This document shows, one piece after another, positions 1 to 5,058 of a stretch of 5,695 bases of DNA (its first letter is position 1; the number at the start of each line of letters is the position of its first letter). Below the pieces are notes generated by a model. That model saw only the letters and a list, made by a program, of their open reading frames with translations. It did no database searches and was not told the DNA's origin. Both the position numbers and the translations under genes were made by a program. Source of the stretch: an uncultured Lentisphaeria bacterium (GTDB lineage Bacteria > Verrucomicrobiota > Lentisphaeria > Victivallales > Victivallaceae); NCBI GenBank assembly GCA_903821255.1, contig CAIJKT010000906.1, forward strand, positions 1 through 5,695, given 5' to 3'.

Positions 1-27
1 CCTACTCTACCGCTGAGCTATGTCGGA
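1..27 (-). tRNA. tRNA 5' end, probably tRNA-Asn (partial at window edge)
   Basis: Read on the minus strand, the sequence starts with the seven acceptor-stem bases TCCGACA. U8-A9 follow, then a D arm with stem GCTC, loop AGCGGTA and closing strand GAGT (one G-U pair), then AGG, where the window ends. This is the standard first third of a bacterial tRNA, including the D-loop GG. The anticodon lies outside the window. An acceptor strand starting TCC with this D arm is common in bacterial tRNA-Asn, so Asn is an inference from memory. That this is a tRNA is far surer than its identity. Confidence 0.8.
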
Positions 28-33
28 GCGTAT

Positions 34-52
34 TTCAGGATGTTTTCCTGAA
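34..52 (-). other. Small hairpin just upstream of the tRNA
   Basis: A perfect 7-bp inverted repeat (TTCAGGA at 34-40, TCCTGAA at 46-52) encloses a 5-nt loop. It ends 6 bases upstream of the mature tRNA 5' end. No T-run follows on either strand, so it is not a standard terminator. If the tRNA promoter lies at 63-90, the hairpin falls in the precursor leader removed by RNase P. Chance is possible at this length. Confidence 0.3.
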
Positions 53-62
53 GTGAGCCAAT

Positions 63-90
63 ATATTAACACTTAACTGAAAAAAAACAA
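63..90 (-). promoter_or_regulatory. Possible tRNA promoter
   Basis: On the minus strand, TTGTTT (85-90) and TAATAT (63-68) are separated by 16 nt, which resembles -35 and -10 boxes. A start near 56 would give a leader of about 28 nt before the tRNA. The -35 box lies inside the A-run of the neighbouring palindrome, so its match is partly a composition effect. Low certainty. Confidence 0.3.
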
Positions 91-112
91 ACATCTATAG
101 CTGTTTTTTTTC
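79..112. terminator. A/T-rich palindrome after thpR, possible weak or bidirectional terminator
   Basis: A perfect 11-bp inverted repeat, G-A8-CA at 79-89 and TG-T8-C at 102-112, encloses a 12-nt loop. On the minus strand it begins 9 bases after the thpR stop codon. A smaller alternative hairpin (AAACA/TGTTT, 89-106) would leave a run of eight U as a tail. Position and U-run fit an intrinsic terminator separating thpR from the tRNA. The stem has only two G-C pairs, so its strength is doubtful. Confidence 0.45.
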
Positions 113-120
113 ATTTTTTT

Positions 121-678
121 TCAAAGTTTATATTCCGCTTCTTTAACATAAACCGCGCCGCTGTTACTTAACTGGCTGGAATATAGCGAGAAAGAGCTGA
201 CGTTGAATTCCGGCAGGCCCAGCGAGGAAAACTTTGCGGTCAGAGAAGTAATCAGTTCATTATTCGGATGCGATTTAAAACGCAGCAGTGTTACATGCGG
301 GACGAAGCCGCGGTTTTCCGGCGTCAGGCCGATGGCTGATTTGAGTACCGCATCAACCTTTTGTTTGAGATCAAGCAATGCCGCTGATTCATGAAGACCG
401 AACCAGAAGATCGACGGTTTGGCGGCATCCGGGAAGAAGCCGGTGCCGTCAGGACGCAATGTAAAAGGCGATGCGGAAATATCGTTCAGGCATCCGGTTA
501 CCCGGTCGAACTGATCAACATCCACTTCCCCGATAAAACGCATGGTCAGGTGAATCTGCCTGGCGGATATCCATGGCAGTCCGGGAAATGCTTTCTGGGC
601 TTTGAGCAATGCGATTTTATGCTCTTCCGGCATATCAACCGCTACGAATAGTCTGAGTCCATTGCTTTCTGAAATCAT
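121..678 (-). CDS. thpR: RNA 2',3'-cyclic phosphodiesterase (2'-5' RNA ligase family, ThpR/LigT)
   Basis: This is a 185-residue protein of the 2H phosphoesterase superfamily. Both signature motifs are present: HLTM at residues 43-46 and HVTL at 128-131. The two His-x-Thr motifs form the active site. The N-terminus (RLFVAVDMP, 9-17), the segment GTGFFPDAAKPSIFWFGL (78-95) and the C-terminal LYSSQLSNSGAVY (165-177) are typical of ThpR, and the length is normal. Family members hydrolyse RNA 2',3'-cyclic phosphate ends to 2'-phosphates in the cytoplasm. They can also form 2'-5' linkages in vitro; the physiological role is poorly understood. The ATG start at 678 is supported by AGGA at 687-690, with 8 nt spacing. 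The gene is divergent from folB and nothing in the context ties it to a pathway. Confidence 0.93.
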   Translation of the reverse strand: MISESNGLRLFVAVDMPEEHKIALLKAQKAFPGLPWISARQIHLTMRFIGEVDVDQFDRVTGCLNDISASPFTLRPDGTGFFPDAAKPSIFWFGLHESAALLDLKQKVDAVLKSAIGLTPENRGFVPHVTLLRFKSHPNNELITSLTAKFSSLGLPEFNVSSFSLYSSQLSNSGAVYVKEAEYKL

Positions 679-700
679 AACAAATGTCCTGTTGATTTTT

Positions 701-706
701 TATAAT
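701..706 (+). promoter_or_regulatory. Possible -10 box for folB in the divergent thpR-folB gap
   Basis: A perfect TATAAT lies in the 88-nt gap between the divergent thpR and folB starts. It would give folB a leader of about 55 nt. No good -35 is seen 16-18 nt upstream (the positions read TAACAA). An alternative pair, TTGTAA (711-716) and TAAATC (734-739), has 17-nt spacing. On the minus strand the same A/T stretch offers TATAAA (699-704) for thpR. The gap must hold promoters for both genes, but the exact boxes are uncertain. Confidence 0.35.
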
Positions 707-766
707 CTACTTGTAAAACTCCGGTTAAGGATGTAAATCAAAACAAACCTATTTAGGAACAGCTAT

Positions 767-1117
767 ATGGATAAAATAATCATAAAATGTTTGAAAGTAA
801 AGTCCATAATTGGAACTTTACCGGAAGAACGCGAAAAAAAACAGGAGATTGAGTTCAATATTGAGTTGGATTGCGATCTTGCCGCCGCCGGAAACAGTGA
901 TGATCTCAACGATACGGTAAATTATCAGGCGGTGGAAAATGATATCATGACGATGGCGGAAGCTTCGTCTTTTCTGCTGCTTGAACGCCTGGCGGAGGAA
1001 GCCGCAAATATTTGTTTGAAATATGATCCGGTCAAGTGTGTGAGGCTGAATATTGACAAGCCGGGAGCGTTGAAACACTCCCGCAGCGTTGCGGTTTGCA
1101 TTGAACGCAGGAAATAG
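767..1117 (+). CDS. folB: Dihydroneopterin aldolase
   Basis: This 116-residue protein has the usual FolB length. FolB converts 7,8-dihydroneopterin to 6-hydroxymethyl-7,8-dihydropterin plus glycolaldehyde in folate synthesis; it is cytoplasmic and typically octameric. Family landmarks appear in order: IIGTLPEER (14-22), with Glu21 at the conserved pterin-site position; DDLNDTVNY (45-53), ending in the conserved Tyr53; LLERLAEE (71-78), with Glu73 in the pterin-anchoring position; and KPGA (98-101), with the catalytic Lys98. The ATG is preceded by AGGA at 755-758, with 8 nt spacing. No other folate genes are in the window, so folB stands alone between thpR and the envelope cluster. The related FolX epimerase is an alternative, but the complete set of aldolase residues favours FolB. 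Confidence 0.92.
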   Translation: MDKIIIKCLKVKSIIGTLPEEREKKQEIEFNIELDCDLAAAGNSDDLNDTVNYQAVENDIMTMAEASSFLLLERLAEEAANICLKYDPVKCVRLNIDKPGALKHSRSVAVCIERRK

Positions 1118-1120
1118 GAA

Positions 1121-1600
1121 TTAGAAGTTCAGCGTGTATGCTGCAATACTGACCCCGGGTTTAATGTCAGACCATGAAAAACCTTTCGGAAATTCAATGA
1201 CAATGACCCCGCCCGGCGGCAGAGAGCCGATGGCTTCCGGAGCCAGGTTATTTGCCAGATGCAGGAATGCCGGGTTATGACCGACAATCATTAACACTTT
1301 ACATGAATCGTCGGTTTGTTGGATGATGTCCAGTATATCATCTTCATCTGCCGTGTAGAGCTCGCTGTCATAGACAATTGAATCTTCTGTGAAGTCCAGT
1401 TTGTGTGCGACTTTTTTCGCGGTCTGCATGGCTCTAACAGCGGGACTGGAAATTATCATATCAGGGAAAAGGTCATTTTTTTTGAGGATTTTACCCGCCT
1501 GAACGGCTTCCTCCAGTCCGTCTTCGGTCAGGCTGCGTTTGAAATCGGTGGTGCCGTCGTGAACCGCATGTGCATGACGCACAATGATAAGTTTTTTCAT
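1121..1600 (-). CDS. sixA: SixA-type histidine phosphatase
   Basis: This 159-residue protein belongs to the histidine phosphatase (phosphoglycerate mutase-like) superfamily and has the short SixA length. Arg8-His9 in VRHAHA carries the nucleophile histidine. SSPAVRAMQTA (51-61) supplies Arg56, Glu80 is the likely acid, and VGHNP (106-110) supplies His108. LPPGGV (127-132) matches the usual SixA PTGG-like loop. E. coli SixA dephosphorylates phosphohistidine on phosphotransfer proteins; the substrate here cannot be told from sequence. It is the last minus-strand gene before folB, 32 nt downstream of waaG, so co-transcription with the envelope genes is likely. The ATG at 1600 has AGGAG at 1611-1615 with a rather long 10-nt spacer; no alternative in-frame start lies close upstream. 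Confidence 0.88.
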   Translation of the reverse strand: MKKLIIVRHAHAVHDGTTDFKRSLTEDGLEEAVQAGKILKKNDLFPDMIISSPAVRAMQTAKKVAHKLDFTEDSIVYDSELYTADEDDILDIIQQTDDSCKVLMIVGHNPAFLHLANNLAPEAIGSLPPGGVIVIEFPKGFSWSDIKPGVSIAAYTLNF

Positions 1601-1632
1601 AAATTCATCACTCCTGAATAAGCAAACTTGCT

Positions 1633-2760
1633 TTATTTCATTACTTTCCCGGCTATCGTTTTTTCAATAATATCTGCTGCAATCAAGTGTCTGCTATAGA
1701 AATCATTGCGTTTGACAAATTCTATACCATTCTCTCCAATTGACGCCAAATTGCTGTTAAGCATTGCCAAAAGTTCCTGATTTAGTCCCGGCTGTAAGAA
1801 CGGCTCGGGAATTACCCGGCCGGCGCCGGACTTTTCAATGTATGGAGAATAACCGCAGGCGGCGGTGCATAATACTGGCCGGCCGGCAGTCATGGCTTCC
1901 AGCAGAACATTGCCTGCTGATTCGTTGATGGCCGGATGTATCATCAGGTCGGCTCCCGCCAGAAGCGCAGGAATATCGCTGCGTCCGCCCAAAAAAGCTA
2001 TCTGAGAATCAATGCCCAGGTTCTTCGCCAATTTCATGAATTTTCGCGGATTGTCCTTGCCGGCAATCCACAATCTGGTTTTCCCGCGTACCTTATCCGG
2101 CAAGGCTGCTACAGCGCGAATTGAACGGTCAACTCCTTTGGTGATAAAGCCGGAGCCGATTTGAATCAAAACGTATTCATCGGCGGCAATTCCTTCCGTC
2201 TTTCTCAAATTTTCCCGGATTGAGGCTGATTCAGGTGTGCGCTGCCGGTCTTCCGGAATTCCCGGCGGCAGCAAATGAAAACGCTGTTCCCGGGTTCCGT
2301 AGTGTTTGATATAACCGGCTTTCTGAGGTTCTGCGATATATAGAATCTCTGTTCCGGCAGATGGGTTGAAAATTGCTTCTTCCATGTAAGCGTAAGTTCT
2401 GTAACGCGGATTGAATGTCCGGTAGAAGAAACGTTTCTCCGCTTTTTCCGCGAGGCAGTTGTCGCCGGCAAAATAAACATCCAGTTCCGGCATCCGGTTA
2501 AAGCCGATTATTCCTGCCGGGCGGCTGGATTTCAGTTCATGCCGAAGCTGCTTATAGAAAGCGATTGCTCTGCCATGATTCGTCATTGCTTCTGCTTTTA
2601 TCAGGCGGATGTCAAATCCATCAGGGACTGCGCCCTCCCAGGAGCGGGTATAAACAATCACCTCATGGCCGCGTCTGAAGCATTCAGCAGCAATGCGCAG
2701 GAAATCTCCCTGCAATCCGCCAAACGGAAAATACTTGAAAATGCAAAAAGCCAATTTCAT
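1633..2760 (-). CDS. waaG: LPS core glucosyltransferase WaaG (GT4, GT-B fold)
   Basis: This 375-residue protein closely follows remembered E. coli WaaG (374 residues) along its whole length. E. coli WaaG adds the first glucose to heptose of the LPS inner core at the cytoplasmic face of the inner membrane. Shared segments include KYFPFGGLQ (9-17), VYTRSWEG (36-43), NHGR (61-64), GFNRMPELDVYFAGD (86-100), LPPGI (164-168), TKGVDRS (207-213), KDNPRKF (235-241) and LLEAMTAGRPVL (286-297). The Glu-x7-Glu retaining GT-B motif is Glu280/Glu288. Residues 103-131 are rich in basic and aromatic residues, like the membrane-interacting region of the E. coli enzyme. A 54-nt A/T-rich gap separates it from the upstream GT9 gene. 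No strong ribosome site is seen: GAAG lies 10 nt before the ATG. Sugar and acceptor specificity are inferred. Confidence 0.88.
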   Translation of the reverse strand: MKLAFCIFKYFPFGGLQGDFLRIAAECFRRGHEVIVYTRSWEGAVPDGFDIRLIKAEAMTNHGRAIAFYKQLRHELKSSRPAGIIGFNRMPELDVYFAGDNCLAEKAEKRFFYRTFNPRYRTYAYMEEAIFNPSAGTEILYIAEPQKAGYIKHYGTREQRFHLLPPGIPEDRQRTPESASIRENLRKTEGIAADEYVLIQIGSGFITKGVDRSIRAVAALPDKVRGKTRLWIAGKDNPRKFMKLAKNLGIDSQIAFLGGRSDIPALLAGADLMIHPAINESAGNVLLEAMTAGRPVLCTAACGYSPYIEKSGAGRVIPEPFLQPGLNQELLAMLNSNLASIGENGIEFVKRNDFYSRHLIAADIIEKTIAGKVMK

Positions 2761-2814
2761 TTTTATGTAACTTCGTTTATCAATTATTTAATTTATCCAT
2801 GTATGCATTCTGCG

Positions 2815-3831
2815 TTAGATGAATTTAAGACAGGCGTTGAAGACATTTTCCTCCGGAATTGATTTGATGTCATTATTCTCTGCAATTATAACCACTTTTT
2901 TTTCGCTATTATACGGAGTTAGCCACCTTGCGACATTTTCTTTTTTGAAAAATACAATTGAAGGTGTGCCTACAGCATTGGCAATATGTGCCGGCCCGGA
3001 ATCTGTGCCGATATATAAATTGGCTTTTTTAATCAGATAGGCGGATTCGTCAATTGAAAATTTTCCGACAAAAGATATCATTTCTGCCGGCTTGAAATGC
3101 TTTATCAGTTCATTGTTTTTGTCTTTGTCGGATTCCGTGCCAATGAGAATAATCTGTGCATTCTTGATGCCGATAAGCCTTTTGAATAAAGAAATATAAT
3201 TTTCAACAGGCCAGTTTTTAGATTTGTCTTTTGATATTATCGAAGAAACAATTATCGGAGTTTCAGAATTCTTTTTGAATTTATCGAGCAATCCGTTGAT
3301 CATTGCAGGAGTTTCTTGTTTGAAATTATCGTACACTGGAAGTAGTTCTGGCGGGTTTTTAATTTTTATGCCGGATGCTTCAAGTGCGGCATCAATCAAT
3401 CTGATACTGTTCTCCGTTTCAGTTTTATTTTTGTCAAAAGAAGGTGAGACATTGATGCCCCATCTCCATTTTTCGCGTTTGACAACTCCTTTATCCCAAA
3501 TATCACGGAATGCTGCAACTTTTTTAGCTCCGCCCATAACCGCCCACGATACTTTGCCTTGATCCTGCGGGGAAACAATAAAAAGGTCGACATGCATTTT
3601 TCTGAATTTATAAATAATACGCAACTTCTCTCTCAAAGAACGGTCATGGATCACGATTATATCGTCAACCCAAGGACACTGTTCCGCTATTTCAACGCCT
3701 CCGGCATGTTTGCCCAATAAGGTAATTCTGGCATCAGGCAGATTTTCCTTCAAGCGTTTGAGCGCGGGAAGAAATACGATCATGTCGCCTATGTTCTGAA
3801 GACGAGAAACAACAATTTGTTTAATATTCAT
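2815..3831 (-). CDS. GT9 (heptosyltransferase-type) glycosyltransferase
   Basis: The protein has 338 residues from the chosen start and belongs to glycosyltransferase family 9, which includes WaaC, WaaF and WaaQ. The N-terminal RLQNIGD (10-16) holds the conserved Asp16 seen in heptosyltransferases. KNWPVENY (205-212) is the usual K-x-WP segment, and TDSGPAHIANAVGTP (276-290) is the nucleotide-sugar binding signature. It probably transfers heptose or another sugar to LPS core from the cytoplasmic side; the exact acceptor is unknown, so no symbol is given. I chose the ATG at 3831 because the RxxNIGD motif then sits at the usual distance from the N-terminus and a GGA lies 9 nt upstream. An in-frame ATG at 3846 would add five residues (MRNKF) but has no visible ribosome site. 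The gene is more A/T-rich and lysine-rich than its neighbours. Confidence 0.85.
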   Translation of the reverse strand: MNIKQIVVSRLQNIGDMIVFLPALKRLKENLPDARITLLGKHAGGVEIAEQCPWVDDIIVIHDRSLREKLRIIYKFRKMHVDLFIVSPQDQGKVSWAVMGGAKKVAAFRDIWDKGVVKREKWRWGINVSPSFDKNKTETENSIRLIDAALEASGIKIKNPPELLPVYDNFKQETPAMINGLLDKFKKNSETPIIVSSIISKDKSKNWPVENYISLFKRLIGIKNAQIILIGTESDKDKNNELIKHFKPAEMISFVGKFSIDESAYLIKKANLYIGTDSGPAHIANAVGTPSIVFFKKENVARWLTPYNSEKKVVIIAENNDIKSIPEENVFNACLKFI

Positions 3832-3846
3832 AAATTTATTCCGCAT

Positions 3847-3919
3847 AGCATCATCTGCTTAGCAATTACCGAAATTCAATCTTGTATCTTAATTCCAAGA
3901 TTTTCTAAATTAACTGGAG
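3847..3919 (-). other. A/T-rich spacer between rmd and the GT9 gene, with an inverted repeat
   Basis: This 73-nt spacer contains a perfect 7-bp inverted repeat, AATCTTG (3878-3884) and CAAGATT (3896-3902), with an 11-nt loop. No T-run follows on the minus strand, so it does not look like a terminator for rmd. A weak promoter-like TAAGAT box overlaps it but lacks a good -35. Read-through from rmd into the GT9 gene is the simplest reading. Confidence 0.3.
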
Positions 3920-4879
3920 CTAAACCAGATATTCCCAATAATTCAAAATATCCTTTAAACTCTGTTGAAAAGAAATTTCCGGACTCCACCCCAAGTCTCT
4001 ATTAATTTTATTGTTCGATCCGACGATAACCCTGTTGTCAGAGGGCCGGACAAAAGCAGGATTCAGTTCTGTTGTGATTTCAATTCCTGCAATGGAGGCC
4101 AGTTCCGCAACCACTTCCTGCAAGGAATGCCCTTTGCCGGAACAGACATTATAAATCTGTCCGCTTTTTCCCTGTGTCAGCAGCAGATAATAAGCACGGA
4201 CGACATCCCGCACATCTAAGAAATCCCGCACAATATGCAGATCGCCTGTCGAAAGCACTCCATTTTTCCGTCCAGCCTTTTTGATTTCTGCGATCTGTTT
4301 CGCAAAAGCGGAAATTACAAAGATGTCTTTCTGTCCTGGTCCGATGTGATTAAACGACCGGGTTATGACCAGATCAACCTCGTAAGAGTCAGCATATACT
4401 TTTGATAAAAGCTCCTGAGAAACCCGCGCCACTGCATAAGGGCTTACCGGATCCAGCGGTGACTCTTCAACAAGCGGAAGATGATCCTGGTTGATATTGC
4501 CATAGGCCTCTGAAGAACCCACGGAAAGTATCCGGGGCTTAAGTCCCTGCCGACGGATCGTTTCAACCAGATTCAGAAAAACATTCATATTGTTCTGGAA
4601 ACTTAAAACCGGCTCCTGCCAGCTGAAAGCCACACTGCTGTAAGACGCCAGATGCAGTACATAATCCGGCTGAAACTCTAACAGCACATGCTCAATTTCA
4701 TCTCTGTTCAGCAGATCGATCCGCTGAAAACTCTGTGTCACATAAGTATTCTTCTTTCCTGATTTATTTTCAGCTAAATCAACACCCATCACATGGGTAT
4801 CAATTCTGTTTGCTTCAAGAAAATCAATAAAATGCTGACCAACAAACCCGGAAATACCGGTAATTAAAAACTTCTTCAT
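3920..4879 (-). CDS. rmd: GDP-4-keto-6-deoxy-D-mannose reductase (GDP-D-rhamnose synthesis)
   Basis: This 319-residue extended short-chain dehydrogenase strongly resembles bacterial Rmd. Rmd reduces GDP-4-keto-6-deoxy-D-mannose with NAD(P)H to GDP-D-rhamnose in the cytoplasm. The Rossmann motif TGISGFVG is at 7-14. HLASYSSV is at 76-83, SVGSSEAYG with the catalytic Ser region at 119-127, and RSFNHIGPGQKD at 174-185. The last segment is highly characteristic of Rmd, as are RDFLDVRDV (218-226), YNVCSG (243-248) and LGWSPEI (296-302). The usual Tyr-x3-Lys reads Tyr148-AVA-Arg152, so the lysine is replaced by arginine. Start support is strong: AGGGGG at 4885-4890, 5 nt before the ATG. The partner enzyme Gmd (GDP-mannose 4,6-dehydratase) is not in the window. 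Related GDP-deoxyhexose reductases, such as those making 6-deoxytalose, remain possible. Confidence 0.85.
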   Translation of the reverse strand: MKKFLITGISGFVGQHFIDFLEANRIDTHVMGVDLAENKSGKKNTYVTQSFQRIDLLNRDEIEHVLLEFQPDYVLHLASYSSVAFSWQEPVLSFQNNMNVFLNLVETIRRQGLKPRILSVGSSEAYGNINQDHLPLVEESPLDPVSPYAVARVSQELLSKVYADSYEVDLVITRSFNHIGPGQKDIFVISAFAKQIAEIKKAGRKNGVLSTGDLHIVRDFLDVRDVVRAYYLLLTQGKSGQIYNVCSGKGHSLQEVVAELASIAGIEITTELNPAFVRPSDNRVIVGSNNKINRDLGWSPEISFQQSLKDILNYWEYLV

Positions 4880-4884
4880 AACAA

Positions 4885-4893
4885 CCCCCTCTC
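4885..4893 (-). promoter_or_regulatory. Strong ribosome binding site of rmd
   Basis: On the minus strand, GAGAGGGGG lies 5 nt before the rmd ATG. It is the most purine-rich Shine-Dalgarno site in the window and fixes the start codon at 4879. It suggests efficient translation of the first gene of the unit. Confidence 0.7.
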
Positions 4894-4914
4894 ATCGCTA
4901 AATAAATAGTTACT

Positions 4915-4950
4915 CTGGTAAAATGACCGGAGCAATCAGGCTCACCAGTC
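4915..4950 (-). promoter_or_regulatory. Structured part of the rmd 5' leader
   Basis: In the minus-strand RNA, GACTG (4946-4950, with one G-U pair) and GAGC (4940-4943) pair with GCTC and CGGTC (4925-4933). The result is a 9-bp stem with a 2-nt bulge and a 6-nt loop. CTGGT (4944-4948) can instead pair with ACCAG (4915-4919), and the two pairings exclude each other. The G-U pair favours the minus-strand RNA over the plus strand, as expected for a leader. I do not recognise a known riboswitch class; a regulatory role is conjecture. Confidence 0.3.
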
Positions 4951-4986
4951 TTCAAATCAATCCGTCATTACATAAATCTTAATTTC

Positions 4987-5014
4987 ATTATAGAACCCCA
5001 TGCCCGTGGGTCAA
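4987..5014 (-). promoter_or_regulatory. Sigma70-type promoter of rmd and downstream genes
   Basis: On the minus strand, TTGACC (5009-5014) matches five of six -35 consensus bases. TATAAT (4987-4992) is a perfect -10, and the spacer is 16 nt. Transcription would begin near 4980, leaving a leader of about 100 nt before rmd. This is the best promoter in the window. It sits in the gap after the membrane protein gene, so rmd, the GT9 gene, waaG and sixA probably form a unit started here. Confidence 0.72.
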
Positions 5015-5058
5015 TTTTGACATCATATTTTAAATAATCAGCGTACAGAGACGGTCTG

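Noticed and set aside
391..651. Plus-strand open frame of 86 codons antisense to thpR
   Set aside because: It lies fully opposite a well-supported thpR with both His-x-Thr motifs, and its translation shows no recognisable domain.
1620..1633. AAGCAA/TTGCTT palindrome between waaG and sixA, considered as a terminator
   Set aside because: The stem is very short with almost no loop and no T-run follows. It also overlaps the waaG stop codon, so chance is likely.
2205..2480. Minus-strand open frame of 91 codons in a second frame within waaG
   Set aside because: waaG is conserved throughout this stretch. The overlapping frame has a basic, low-pattern translation and no ribosome site was evident.
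3224..3562. Plus-strand open frame of 112 codons opposite the GT9 gene
   Set aside because: Its hydrophobic translation is a shadow of the A/T-rich GT9 coding strand; the GT9 motifs lie on the other strand.
3878..3902. Inverted repeat considered as an rmd terminator
   Set aside because: The 7-bp stem has mostly A-T pairs and an 11-nt loop, and no T-run follows it on the minus strand.
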